Source: Microbacterium pseudoresistens
GTDB taxonomy: Bacteria > Actinomycetota > Actinomycetes > Actinomycetales > Microbacteriaceae
Assembly: GCF_013409745.1 (NCBI RefSeq)
Contig: NZ_JACCBH010000001.1
Coordinates: forward strand, 1 to 64,000
Direction: 5' to 3'
Length of the DNA: 64,000 bases
Shown here: piece after piece, positions 18,116 to 26,763 of the stretch
Numbering within the stretch: position 1 is the first letter of the stretch
Layout: every line of letters begins with the position of its first letter
Notes under the pieces: generated by a model
What the model was told of the DNA's origin: nothing
What the model saw: only the letters and a program-made list of their open reading frames with translations
The model's database searches: none
Made by a program: the position numbers and the translations under genes

Positions 18116-18518
18116 CGAAGCTCTCGATCGGGGCACGTCCGCTCACCTCCAGCGCACCGGGCACGCCCACGAGTCCGATGACCGGCAGGGTCGTTCGCAC
18201 CGTGATGCGGATGGTGGGCGCGCCGAGCTCGGTCGTCCGCTCCAGCACGATGTCATCGGCGTAGGCCGGGCCGACCGCGGCGATGACCGCGTCGCGCGTG
18301 GTCGCGATGCCCTCGCCCGGCGCGGCGCCGACAAGGGCCGCACGATGGGCGCCCTCGGCAGCGGCGTCATGGACGACGTTGCGCACGTAGATCGCGAGGC
18401 CGAGCTGGATCACCGCCAGCGTCAGCGCGGTGAGCAGAACGCCGACGAACAAGAACTCGACGGGGCTCGAGCCCCGCTCGCCCAGCGGCATCGACCGCCG
18501 CGTGTTCGCCGCGCGCAT
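18105..18518 (-). CDS. TadE-family pilin-like protein (first copy)
   Basis: A 137-residue protein with ERGSSPVEFLFVGVLLTALTLAVIQLGLAIYVRN, i.e. the Gly-Ser-x-x-x-Glu-Phe pilin head followed by a single membrane helix, and DAAAEGAHRAALVG after it, all typical of TadE. Starts immediately after the stop of the Flp-like gene. Such proteins are processed and join the Tad pilus or its base; the processing enzyme is not in this window. Confidence 0.85.
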   Translation of the reverse strand: MRAANTRRSMPLGERGSSPVEFLFVGVLLTALTLAVIQLGLAIYVRNVVHDAAAEGAHRAALVGAAPGEGIATTRDAVIAAVGPAYADDIVLERTTELGAPTIRITVRTTLPVIGLVGVPGALEVSGRAPIESFDDF

Positions 18519-18737
18519 TCAGATGCCGCTGACGCGGGTCAGCGCCTGCTCGAACAGGGCCGTCAGCGCGGGGCCGGCCACCGCCCACAGAAGCACGACC
18601 AGACCGGCGGTCATCAGTGTGATGAGCACCCAGCCGGGTACGTCGCCGCGCTCGGGGTCATCGAGAGCGACGTCGAAGGGGGGCGTCTCGGCGCCCAGGC
18701 GGGCAAGCAGACGGAACGCGGTCATCGCAGTGGTCAT
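18519..18737 (-). CDS. Flp-type pilin candidate (small membrane protein)
   Basis: A 72-residue protein with a hydrophilic N-terminal half (residues 1-33) and one hydrophobic helix (GWVLITLMTAGLVVLLWAVAGPALTALF). Size, single helix and position between tadC and tadE match the Flp pilin slot (Rv3656c in mycobacteria). It lacks the classical G/xxxxEY processing motif, the junction reading ERGDVPGWVLI, so its status as the major pilin is inferred from context. AAAGGAT precedes the ATG. Confidence 0.7.
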   Translation of the reverse strand: MTTAMTAFRLLARLGAETPPFDVALDDPERGDVPGWVLITLMTAGLVVLLWAVAGPALTALFEQALTRVSGI

Positions 18738-18786
18738 TTCGATCCTTTCGGGGAGGTGGTCATGTCGCAGATGGTCGAGCGAGGGA

Positions 18787-19713
18787 TCATCCGATGCCCA
18801 GGCGCAGCACGAAGACGCCGGGGAACACCGCGAAGATCACCGAGAGCGGGAGGAGCATGAAGACAAGAGGCAGCATCATGAAGATCTCCTTGCGGCCGGC
18901 GCGCTCGATGAGGTCGCGCTTGGTGTCCTCCCGCGCGTCCGAGGCCTGCGCCTGCAGCACGGACGACAGCGGCGCGCCGCGCTCCAACGCCGCGACGATC
19001 TGGTCGACGGCACGGGAATACGCGGGGATCTGCAGGCGCCGGCCGCTCTCCGCAAGAGCGTCGCCCAGGCCCGAACCGGTGGCGACGGCGAGCGCCACCG
19101 TGCGCAGTTCGCCGCTGAGTTCTCCCGAGCCGACGTCGGCGACGCGGCGCAGCGCATCCCGCAGCCCTTCTCCGGCCGACAAGCACAGAGAGAAGAACTC
19201 CAGCACGGTCGGAAGCTCTTCGGCCAAGCGCGCCGCCCGCGCACGGGCTCGCATGGTGAGCAGCGCGTCCGCGCCGAGTCCCGCGGCAAGCGCTGCGAGC
19301 AGAGGCAGGACGGCAGCGGGAGCGCTCATGCGCCCGGCGACAGCGAGCGCGACGGTGGCGACGGCGCCGATCAGGGCTCCGATGAGCATGGCGGCCAGCT
19401 GCACGCTGCGGAACCAGGCGACCGGCCGGGTGCTTCCTGCCTGCGCCAGACGCACCCGGACCGCGGCCTCGCCGGAGCCGAGGAGCCGGGTGACCGCCGC
19501 GACGAGCGCTGTCCACGCCTCGCCGAGCGGCAATCCCGGGCGCAGCGCCGAACTCGCCTCGGGCAGATCGATGACGTCGCGCACGTGCGGTGCGATCCTC
19601 GGGATGAGTGCGGCCTGCCGCCAGCGCGGCAGGGCGGCGAGCACGAGAAGCACCCCGCCGGCCACTCCCCCGCCGAGCAGGATGGCGACGGCGATCGCGG
19701 TGGCGGCGTTCAT
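18787..19713 (-). CDS. tadC: Type II secretion / Tad inner-membrane protein TadC-like
   Basis: A 308-residue GspF-domain membrane protein: N-terminal helix at 5-28, further helices near 118-160, a cytoplasmic GspF-like region (LAEELPTVLEFFSLCLSAGEGLRDALRR) and a C-terminal hydrophobic pair (MMLPLVFMLLPLSVIFAVFPGVF). It forms the platform of the Tad pilus machine with TadB. Start ATG 19713 overlaps tadB by 4 bp. The ORF is open upstream, but the coupled start is preferred. Confidence 0.87.
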   Translation of the reverse strand: MNAATAIAVAILLGGGVAGGVLLVLAALPRWRQAALIPRIAPHVRDVIDLPEASSALRPGLPLGEAWTALVAAVTRLLGSGEAAVRVRLAQAGSTRPVAWFRSVQLAAMLIGALIGAVATVALAVAGRMSAPAAVLPLLAALAAGLGADALLTMRARARAARLAEELPTVLEFFSLCLSAGEGLRDALRRVADVGSGELSGELRTVALAVATGSGLGDALAESGRRLQIPAYSRAVDQIVAALERGAPLSSVLQAQASDAREDTKRDLIERAGRKEIFMMLPLVFMLLPLSVIFAVFPGVFVLRLGIG

Positions 19714-20561
19714 CGGAACCACCGCCGGGGCTCGGGCAGGCGTCCGATCTGCAGCATGGCGCGGAAGGCGATGACGGAGACGACGGCGCCCCCGATGATG
19801 ACGGCCGCGCCCTCCGCGGTCGCGTACGCCTGCGCGCCCTCGGGCCGCAGGACCAGCATGCACAGGATGACCCACGGCGCCACGGCGCCGAGCACGGCAG
19901 CCCCTCGGATCCACGACTGGCGCGCCTCGACCTCAGCGCGCAGCGCCGCCTCGGCGCGCACCGAGCTCGACAGCGTCCGCAGCACGACGGCGAGCTCGGT
20001 GCCGCCGACCTCGCGCGCCATCCGGAGCGTCTCCATGATCCGGTCGGCGACTGGATCGGCCAGAGCGTTTTTGAGCCCCTGAGCCGCGGGGTCGAAGCGC
20101 CCGGTCGCATGCACATCGCGACCGAAGGCGGCGAACGCCGGCCGCAGCGGGGCGGGCGCCGACTCCGCGAGCGCGGCGACGGCATCCGGCAGCGCCATGC
20201 CCACGCGGATCGAGGCGACCAGCAGATCGCACACATCCGGCCACATCGCCCTGCGCGCCTTCAGCAGGCGCCGCCGTCGAGCGCGAAGCACCACGACCGG
20301 CGTCGTGAGTCCGGCGGCCCCGGCGACGAGGGCGAATGCCGCTGATCCCGACACGAGCCAGGCGACCGATGCGGCGACGAGGCCCGCGGCTACACTCGCA
20401 AGCACCACGACGCGCGTCGGCGCCTCCACCCCGAGCGACTGCAGCGGGCTTGCCGGCAGACTCGGACGTGGTGCGCTGAGGGGCGCGTGCGCGGGCCACA
20501 ACCAGGGCGAGAGCGCCAGCAGCAGACCTGCGGCGAGGACCACGCCGAGCACGATCGTCAT
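19710..20561 (-). CDS. tadB: Type II secretion / Tad inner-membrane protein TadB-like
   Basis: A 283-residue GspF-domain protein with N-terminal TM segments (5-24 and about 55-105), a cytoplasmic domain containing WPDVCDLLVASIRVGMALPDAV and MARSREVGGTEL-like helical repeats (seen as RMAREVGGTELAVVL), and two C-terminal TM helices. Partner of TadC as pilus platform. The ATG at 20561 overlaps the tadA stop by 4 bp. Confidence 0.87.
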   Translation of the reverse strand: MTIVLGVVLAAGLLLALSPWLWPAHAPLSAPRPSLPASPLQSLGVEAPTRVVVLASVAAGLVAASVAWLVSGSAAFALVAGAAGLTTPVVVLRARRRRLLKARRAMWPDVCDLLVASIRVGMALPDAVAALAESAPAPLRPAFAAFGRDVHATGRFDPAAQGLKNALADPVADRIMETLRMAREVGGTELAVVLRTLSSSVRAEAALRAEVEARQSWIRGAAVLGAVAPWVILCMLVLRPEGAQAYATAEGAAVIIGGAVVSVIAFRAMLQIGRLPEPRRWFR

Positions 20562-21709
20562 GCCGCGGCCTCCGCGGCGTCGCCCGCCCGGTACAGCACG
20601 CGATGCGCGATCCGCCCATCGACGAGTCCGCGGGGTTCGACGACCTCCGCGACGCGACGCGCACCCGAGGAGTCGCGGCTGCAGTGCACGACGAGGTCGA
20701 CCGATGCGGCGAGCGCGGGGGCGATGAAGTCGCGGTCGATGTTGCGCCCCGCCAGCAGCGGCAGCATCGAGAGCTTCTCGAGCGCCTCTCCCGCCGAGTT
20801 GGCATGCACGGTGGCGGCACCGGGAACACCGGTGTTGAGGGCGAGCACGAGATCGAGCGCCTCGGCATCGCGCACTTCGCCGATCACGAGGCGGTCGGGC
20901 CGCATGCGCAGCGCCTCTTTCACGAGCCGGCGCAGGGCGATCTCGCCCGTGCCCTCCAGGCTCGCCTGGCGCCCCTGCAGGGCGACGAGGTCGGGGGCGT
21001 CGACGCCGAGCTCGAAGGTCTCCTCGACGGTGATGATCCGCTGGTCTCCGCAGGCGGCGATGAGGGCGGCCAGAAGCGTGGTCTTCCCGGCGTGGGTGGG
21101 GCCGGAGACGATCACGCTGCCCCCGTCGCGCATCGCGCCGGCCAGTAACGCGGCGATGCGCTCGGGCATCGCGTCCTGCGCGACCAGCGACTGCAGGCTG
21201 CGGAGTCTCGGCAAGAACTTTCGGATGTTCACCGACCAGCCGCCGCGGACGACATCGGCGATGGCGACGTGCAGGCGCGAACCATCGGGCAGCGAAGCGT
21301 CGACGAACGGCTGGCTGATGTCCACGCGACGACCGGTGCTGTGCAGCATCCGCTCGACGAGATCGCGCAGCTCGGCCTCCGTGAGGCGGATTCCGACGCG
21401 CTCGGCGCTGCCGCCGCGGGCGACGAAGACGCGCTCGGGGCCGTTCAGCCAGATCTCCTCGATCTCGGGGTCGTCCAGCAGCGGCTGCAGGGGGCCGAAC
21501 CCGCTCACCCCGGCGAGGATGTCGCGCACGCAGCCGGCCTCGTCGTCGATGAGCACCGAGCCCCGCGAGAGCGCCAGGTCGTTGTGGCGACGCACCTCGG
21601 CCTGGGCGATGCGGCGCGCCTGGTCGGGGTGACGCGACGGATCGGTGCGCTCGGCGCGCAACCGGGCACGGACGCGTTCGGCGACGGAGGTCGTGGTGGT
21701 CGGGGTCAC
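20558..21709 (-). CDS. tadA: Tad pilus assembly ATPase TadA (CpaF type)
   Basis: A 383-residue secretion ATPase powering pilus assembly. Walker A at 203-211 is GPTHAGKTT, with Thr-His replacing the usual Gly/Pro-Thr-Gly-Ser. The Asp-box/Walker B region is RPDRLVIGEVRDAEALD, and the His-box is ATVHANSAGEALEKL. An N-terminal domain (60-150) holds GFGPLQPLLDDPEIEEIWLNG, diagnostic for CpaF. GTG 21709 is the first start; CAGGAT ends 6 nt upstream. It is the first gene of the locus here; no CpaE/Ssd-like gene precedes it. Confidence 0.93.
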   Translation of the reverse strand: MTPTTTTSVAERVRARLRAERTDPSRHPDQARRIAQAEVRRHNDLALSRGSVLIDDEAGCVRDILAGVSGFGPLQPLLDDPEIEEIWLNGPERVFVARGGSAERVGIRLTEAELRDLVERMLHSTGRRVDISQPFVDASLPDGSRLHVAIADVVRGGWSVNIRKFLPRLRSLQSLVAQDAMPERIAALLAGAMRDGGSVIVSGPTHAGKTTLLAALIAACGDQRIITVEETFELGVDAPDLVALQGRQASLEGTGEIALRRLVKEALRMRPDRLVIGEVRDAEALDLVLALNTGVPGAATVHANSAGEALEKLSMLPLLAGRNIDRDFIAPALAASVDLVVHCSRDSSGARRVAEVVEPRGLVDGRIAHRVLYRAGDAAEAAA

Positions 21710-21832
21710 CGGAGCATCCTGACAAGGATCGCGGATGACGCCCCGGAGTTATCCACAGGTTCGGGATAACCCGAGCCGGTGCGAGGGGATCCCAGGATGT
21801 CCTTCAGGTCACGGTCGGTAGACTTGTGCTGC

Positions 21833-21914
21833 GCGGGAGTGGTGAAACTGGCAGACACGCAGGATTTAGGTTCCTGTGCCTTCGGGCGTAGGGGTTCAAG
21901 TCCCCTCTTCCGCA
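21833..21914 (+). tRNA. tRNA-Leu (anticodon UAG)
   Basis: 82-nt class II tRNA: acceptor GCGGGAG pairs with CTTCCGC, anticodon arm CAGGA-TTTAGGT-TCCTG exposes TAG, a short variable arm (TGCCTTCGGGCG) follows, and the T arm is GGGG-TTCAAGT-CCCC. Discriminator is A and CCA is not encoded. A TAGACT 9 nt upstream may be the -10. Confidence 0.95.
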
Positions 21915-22025
21915 CGGCGATGGCGGTGCGATCCGGAGGATCGCGACGGCGTCGTCCGACCCGATCGATGACTCTGAGTCGATCGTCACTCCAGCACCGC
22001 CGCCACACGAACGACGGGAATCCCT

Positions 22026-22790
22026 GTGCACCACGCCGCCCTCATCCCCTGGCTCGACCCTGAGACGATCATCGGAGCCGCCGGCCCCTGGGCACTGCTC
22101 GTCGTCTGCTTCATCGTGTTCGCCGAGACGGGTCTGCTCGTGGGCTTCCTGCTCCCCGGCGACACCCTGCTGGTGATCTCGGGCCTGCTGTCGCACCCGA
22201 TCGGCGGGCAGGAACATGGCGTGTTCGGCATGAGCGTGTGGCTGGTCGCACTGCTGATCGGCATCGCCGCCTTCGTCGGCGGCGAAGTCGGGTACTTCAT
22301 CGGGCACAAGGGCGGCCCGGCCGTGTTCGAACGCAAGGAATCCGGCCTGTTCAGCCGCAAGAACGTCGAACGCACCAACGCGTTCTTCGAGCGCTTCGGC
22401 GGGATCACCGTGATCCTTGCCCGCTTCGTGCCGATCGTGCGCACCTTCGCGCCGGTGGCCGCGGGCGTGGGGCACATGCCGTGGCGCAGGTACACGCTGT
22501 ACAACCTCATCGGCGCCGTGCTGTGGGGCTTCGGCCTGACGATGTTCGGCTACCTCGTCGGATTCATTCCTCCGGTGGCATGGTTCGTCAAGGAGTACAT
22601 CGACCTGATTCTGCTCGCCGCCGTGGGCGGCACGGCGCTCATCACGCTGTGGCACTACTTCTCCGAGCGCTACAAGGCGAAGAAGGCCCGGGCCACCGAC
22701 GCCTCCGCCGCCGAAGATCTCGCCCTCGAGCCCGAGGTGTTCGAGCAGCACGCCGACGGCGACGGCCCGCTCGGCGGAACGGGTCGCTGA
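22026..22790 (+). CDS. DedA/SNARE-associated family membrane protein
   Basis: A 254-residue polytopic protein. Diagnostic DedA motifs are ETGLLVGFLLPGDTLL, FERFGGITVILARFVPIVRTFAPVAAGVG (the FxRxxPxxRTxxPxxAG core with its essential Arg residues) and GAVLWGFGLTMFGYLVG. Family members transport lipid carriers such as undecaprenyl phosphate or other phospholipids across the membrane; the specific role here is not known. GTG 22026. The C-terminus is a charged tail. Convergent with ku, 3 bp apart. Confidence 0.92.
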   Translation: MHHAALIPWLDPETIIGAAGPWALLVVCFIVFAETGLLVGFLLPGDTLLVISGLLSHPIGGQEHGVFGMSVWLVALLIGIAAFVGGEVGYFIGHKGGPAVFERKESGLFSRKNVERTNAFFERFGGITVILARFVPIVRTFAPVAAGVGHMPWRRYTLYNLIGAVLWGFGLTMFGYLVGFIPPVAWFVKEYIDLILLAAVGGTALITLWHYFSERYKAKKARATDASAAEDLALEPEVFEQHADGDGPLGGTGR

Positions 22791-22793
22791 GGC

Positions 22794-23654
22794 TCAGCCC
22801 GCCTTCTTGCGTCCCTTGCCCTTGGGTGCGGCGGGCTGATCGGCGGCATCCGACGCGTTCTCGTCCGATCGCGCCGCACGTGAGCGCTCGACGCTGGCGC
22901 GCAGCGCCTCCATGAGATCGATGACCTCGCCGCCCCCCGGTTCGGCGTCGCCGAAGGTCTCGGCGGCCTCGAACGCTTCGCCCTTGACGATCTTGGCGTC
23001 GATGAGCGTGCGGAGCTCCTGTTGGTACTCGTCGACGAACGCCGACGGGTCGAAGTCTCCCGAGAAGCTCTCGACGAGGCTCGCCGACAGCTCCAGCTCC
23101 TTCCTCGAGATCGTCACCGATTCGTCGAGCGCGGGGAACGATGCCTCGCGCACCTCGTCGGCCCACAGCAGGGTCTGCAGCACGAGCACCTCGCCGCGCA
23201 CGCGCAGCGCGGCCAGTCGCGTCTTCTCGCGGAGGGTGAAGCGCACGATCGCCGTGCGATCGGTCTGCTCGAGGGTCTTGCGCAGCAGCACGTATGCCTT
23301 GGGCGAGCTCGAGTCGGGCTCGAGGTAGTACGGCTTGTCGAGGGTGAGCAGATCGACCTGATCCGATGGCACGAACTCGACGACGTCGATCTCTTTGCTT
23401 CGCTGCGCGGGAAGGGCGGCGAGATCGTCTTTGGTGAGCACCACGGTCTGGCCCTCGTCGACGAAGGCGCGGTCGATGTCGGCGTAGGCGACGGTCTTGC
23501 CGCACACCTCGCACACGCGCTGGTAGCGGATCCGCCCGCCGTCCTCATCGTGCACCTGATGCAGGGGGACATCGTGGTCCTCGACGGCCGAGTAGACCTT
23601 GACGGGCACGTTGACGAGCCCGAACGTCAGGGCGCCCTTCCATATGGTCCTCAT
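22794..23654 (-). CDS. ku: Non-homologous end joining protein Ku
   Basis: A 286-residue homodimeric DNA-end-binding protein. Begins MRTIWKGALTFGLVNVPVKVY as typical Ku, with Cys pair VCEVCGK, and ends in a Lys-rich tail (PKGKGRKKAG) expected to help DNA binding and recruit LigD. The ATG at 23654 starts the conserved N-terminus; an ATG five codons upstream is less likely. Divergent from ligD over 89 bp, so both parts of bacterial NHEJ share one control region. Confidence 0.96.
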   Translation of the reverse strand: MRTIWKGALTFGLVNVPVKVYSAVEDHDVPLHQVHDEDGGRIRYQRVCEVCGKTVAYADIDRAFVDEGQTVVLTKDDLAALPAQRSKEIDVVEFVPSDQVDLLTLDKPYYLEPDSSSPKAYVLLRKTLEQTDRTAIVRFTLREKTRLAALRVRGEVLVLQTLLWADEVREASFPALDESVTISRKELELSASLVESFSGDFDPSAFVDEYQQELRTLIDAKIVKGEAFEAAETFGDAEPGGGEVIDLMEALRASVERSRAARSDENASDAADQPAAPKGKGRKKAG

Positions 23655-23731
23655 GCGCCCAGTACACACCAGTCACACCCGCCACACCAGAGGGAATGCC
23701 CCGAACCCGTCGAACTCGACGTGCGACGCCC

Positions 23732-23737
23732 TACCCT
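23732..23737 (+). promoter_or_regulatory. -10-like hexamer of leaderless ligD
   Basis: TACCCT ending 6 nt before the ATG at 23744. Confidence 0.55.
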
Positions 23738-23743
23738 GGAGCC

Positions 23744-25720
23744 ATGCCGGGCGAGCAGGGCGAGAAGGGCGCACAGATGGTGCGCATCGACGGCCGCCGC
23801 CTGCGCCTGACCAACCTCGACAAGGTCGTCTACCCCGACACCGGCACCACCAAGGGCGAGGTGATCGACTACTACGTGCGCATCGCCCCTGCCCTTCTGC
23901 CCGTGCTCGCCGAACGACCCGTCACACGCAAGCGGTGGGTCGAGGGCGTGGGGAGCGCGTCGCACCCCGGCGAGGCGTTCTTCGCCAAGCAGCTCGAGCG
24001 CGGTGCACCCGGCTGGATGCCGCGGATGCCGATCGCGCACTCCTCGGGGGCGAAGGAGTACCCCCTCGTCGACGAGGTGGCCGCTCTCGTATGGCTCGCG
24101 CAGGTGGCCGCCATCGAGCTGCACGTGCCGCAGTGGCGCTTCGCTTCCGACGGCGCACCCGCCGCCCCCGACCGCCTCGTGCTCGATCTCGACCCCGGCG
24201 ACGGCGTCGACCTCGCCCAGTGCGCCGAGGTCGCCCGGATCGCTCGCGGCATCCTCACCGCGATGGGGATGGATCCTGTGCCGGTCACCAGCGGCAGCAA
24301 GGGCATCCACCTGTACTGCGCCCTGGACGGGCGGCACACGAGCGCACAGGCCTCGTCCGTCGCGCACGAGCTGGCAAGGGTGATCGAGGCGGATCACCCC
24401 GACCTCGTCACGAGCACGATGGCGCGCGCGCAGCGCACGGGCAAGGTGTTCCTCGACTGGAGCCAGAACAACGGCGCCAAGACGACGGTGGCGCCGTACT
24501 CGCTGCGGGGCCGACCGCAGCCATGGGTGGCAGCGCCACGCACCTGGGCCGAGCTCGACGACCCGGGGCTGCGTCAGCTGGCCTTCGATGAGGTGCTTCC
24601 CCGCGTCGAGGCCGGCATCGCGCCCTTCTCACTCGACGTGTCCGACGAAACGCGCGGGGCCGTGGCACCCGCTCCGAGGCCCTCGCGCGCCCGGGAGCGC
24701 ATCCGGGCATCCGCACCCGCCGATGCCCCCTCCCCCGCAGACGAACACGCATACTCACCGATGCTCGCCGAGTCCGGCACGGCCGCGACCGCCAGGACGC
24801 GGGGCGGTTGGGCGGAGATCAAGTGGGACGGCATCCGCGCGATCGGCACCTGGCGGCGCGATCCCGAGACAGAAGGATCCTTCCGACTCCGCGCGCGCAG
24901 CGGCACCGACATCACGCTCCGCTATCCCGAGCTCACCGCCGACGGGGCCCCGCGGTTCACCGTGTCGGAGGCGATCGTCGACGGCGAGATCGTGGCGATG
25001 GATGCCACGGGCCGGCCGAGCTTCTCGCTCCTGCAGGCTCGCATGCACCTCACCCGCGCCCGCGAGATCGAGCGCGAGGTGGTCCGGGTGCCGGTGCGGT
25101 ACCACCTGTTCGACCTGCTGCGTCTCGATGGCCACGACCTCACCGGGTTGCCGCTGCGCGACCGGCGCGAACTGCTCGAGCGCATCGCCGAGGGCGCCGT
25201 CGACGCCGTGGTCGTGCCGCCGCGCTTCGACGACGTCGACGCGGCGATCGAGACGACGAAACGGCTCGGCCTGGAGGGGATCGTCGCCAAGAACCCCGAC
25301 TCGCCGTACCGGGCGGGTCGGCGCTCACCCGACTGGATCAAGGTCAAGCACACGCTGATGCAGGAGGTCGTGATCGTCGGCCTCCGACCCGGCAAGGGCG
25401 ACCGCGCAGGCACGATCGGCTCCCTGCTGCTCGCCGTGCCCGATACCGAGGCGCCGAGCGGACTGCGCTACGTCGGACGCGTCGGCACGGGGTTCGGCGA
25501 CCGCGCGCTGCGCGACCTGTCGGCCCTGCTCGAGCCGCTGCGCATCGCCTCTCCCACCGTCGACGGTGTGCCGGATGCGGATGCGCGGGATGCGCTGTGG
25601 GTGCGCCCGGAGCATGTCGGCGAGGTCGAGTTCGCCGAGTGGACGCCGGGGCGCATCCTCCGGCACGCCCGCTGGCGTGGACGACGCCCCGACAAGAGCC
25701 CGGGCGAGGTCACCGTGTGA
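23744..25720 (+). CDS. ligD: DNA ligase D, polymerase + ligase domains
   Basis: A 658-residue NHEJ enzyme. Residues ~10-300 are the primase-polymerase domain, with metal ligands Asp148/Asp150 in VLDLDPGD, SGSKGIHLY, and DWSQNNGAKTTVAPYSLR. Residues ~335-650 are the ATP-dependent ligase domain, with nucleotidyl Lys360 in EIKWDGIR, VDGEIV, LEGIVAKN and DWIKVK. The 3'-phosphoesterase domain found between or beside these in mycobacterial LigD (~760 aa) is not visible; a short Pro/Ala-rich linker (about 310-335) joins the two. ATG 23744 is supported by the upstream TACCCT. Works with Ku, encoded divergently. Confidence 0.95.
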   Translation: MPGEQGEKGAQMVRIDGRRLRLTNLDKVVYPDTGTTKGEVIDYYVRIAPALLPVLAERPVTRKRWVEGVGSASHPGEAFFAKQLERGAPGWMPRMPIAHSSGAKEYPLVDEVAALVWLAQVAAIELHVPQWRFASDGAPAAPDRLVLDLDPGDGVDLAQCAEVARIARGILTAMGMDPVPVTSGSKGIHLYCALDGRHTSAQASSVAHELARVIEADHPDLVTSTMARAQRTGKVFLDWSQNNGAKTTVAPYSLRGRPQPWVAAPRTWAELDDPGLRQLAFDEVLPRVEAGIAPFSLDVSDETRGAVAPAPRPSRARERIRASAPADAPSPADEHAYSPMLAESGTAATARTRGGWAEIKWDGIRAIGTWRRDPETEGSFRLRARSGTDITLRYPELTADGAPRFTVSEAIVDGEIVAMDATGRPSFSLLQARMHLTRAREIEREVVRVPVRYHLFDLLRLDGHDLTGLPLRDRRELLERIAEGAVDAVVVPPRFDDVDAAIETTKRLGLEGIVAKNPDSPYRAGRRSPDWIKVKHTLMQEVVIVGLRPGKGDRAGTIGSLLLAVPDTEAPSGLRYVGRVGTGFGDRALRDLSALLEPLRIASPTVDGVPDADARDALWVRPEHVGEVEFAEWTPGRILRHARWRGRRPDKSPGEVTV

Positions 25721-25737
25721 CGCTCGTCACGACTGCG

Positions 25738-26661
25738 TCACGCGTGCGTGTTCTCCTCGCACTCCGCGATCCCGCCGTCCTGTTCGATCTGGAACGTGGA
25801 GTGCGCGACGTCGAAGTGCTCGGCCAGGCACGCCTGAAGCTCGGTGAGCAGCTGCCCTGAACGCCCGGGCGCTATGGTCTCTGGCGCCACGGTGACGTGT
25901 GCCGTGAAGACCGGGGCGCCGCGGGTGAGCTGCCACACGTGCACGTCGTGCACGCCGGTCACGCCCGGATAATCGAGCAGGTGCGCTCGGATGTCGGACA
26001 CGGCGGTGCCCTTCGGTGCCGACTCGGCGAGCACGGAGAGCACCTCGCGCAGCAGCACGACGGCACGGGGCACGATCATCGCCGCGATCGCCAGGGAGGC
26101 GAAGGCGTCGGCGGGCATCCATCCCGTCGTCACGATGACGATCGCGGCGACGATGACCATGGCCGAGCCGATGAGATCTCCCATCACCTCGAGGTACGCG
26201 CCGCGCACATTGATGTTCGTCTTCTGCGCGGCGCTGAGCAGCCACATCGACACGCCGTTGGCGAGCAGACCGATGACGGCCACGACGAGCATGAGGGGGC
26301 CCGCGACCTCCGCGTCGGCGGGATGCAGCAGGCGGCCGACGCCCTCGATCGCCACGACGACGGCGAGCACGATGAGCAGGATCGCGTTGATGAGCGCACC
26401 GAACACCTCGGCCCGCTGATACCCGAACGTGCGGCGGTCATCGGCCGGGCGGGCGGCGACCGAGCTCGCGATGAGCGCGATGACGAGGGCAGCGGCATCG
26501 GCGAACATGTGGCCCGCATCGGCGAGCAGGGCGAGGGATCCGGACAGGATCGCCCCCACGATCTGCACGATCATGACGGTGGCCGTCAGCGTCAGAGAGA
26601 TCGCGAGCAGCCGACGATGCCCCGCGGAGCGGAGATCGGGGGTGTGCGCGTGATCGTGCAT
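25738..26661 (-). CDS. Cation diffusion facilitator (CzcD-type zinc/cadmium exporter)
   Basis: A 307-residue inner-membrane antiporter with six TM helices and a cytoplasmic C-terminal domain (about 215-300). The TM2 metal motif is LLADAGHMFADA (His-x3-Asp). The TM5 motif reads YLEVMGDLIGS, giving Glu-x3-Asp instead of the His-x3-Asp of many Zn exporters. The N-terminus HDHAHT is His-rich. Likely exports Zn or a similar divalent ion; specificity uncertain. TAGCCT ends 6 nt before the ATG. Convergent with ligD. Confidence 0.9.
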   Translation of the reverse strand: MHDHAHTPDLRSAGHRRLLAISLTLTATVMIVQIVGAILSGSLALLADAGHMFADAAALVIALIASSVAARPADDRRTFGYQRAEVFGALINAILLIVLAVVVAIEGVGRLLHPADAEVAGPLMLVVAVIGLLANGVSMWLLSAAQKTNINVRGAYLEVMGDLIGSAMVIVAAIVIVTTGWMPADAFASLAIAAMIVPRAVVLLREVLSVLAESAPKGTAVSDIRAHLLDYPGVTGVHDVHVWQLTRGAPVFTAHVTVAPETIAPGRSGQLLTELQACLAEHFDVAHSTFQIEQDGGIAECEENTHA

Positions 26662-26667
26662 GTACCC

Positions 26668-26673
26668 AGGCTA
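26668..26673 (-). promoter_or_regulatory. -10-like hexamer of leaderless CDF gene
   Basis: TAGCCT read leftward, 6 nt before the ATG at 26661. Confidence 0.55.
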
Positions 26674-26763
26674 GGCCGGAGCGCGGTCCCGCAGGGGCCA
26701 GTGCGCCCAGTCGGGAACAGTAACGATTCTCAGCGTCAGCAACGAGTCGATGCGACCCGAGCG

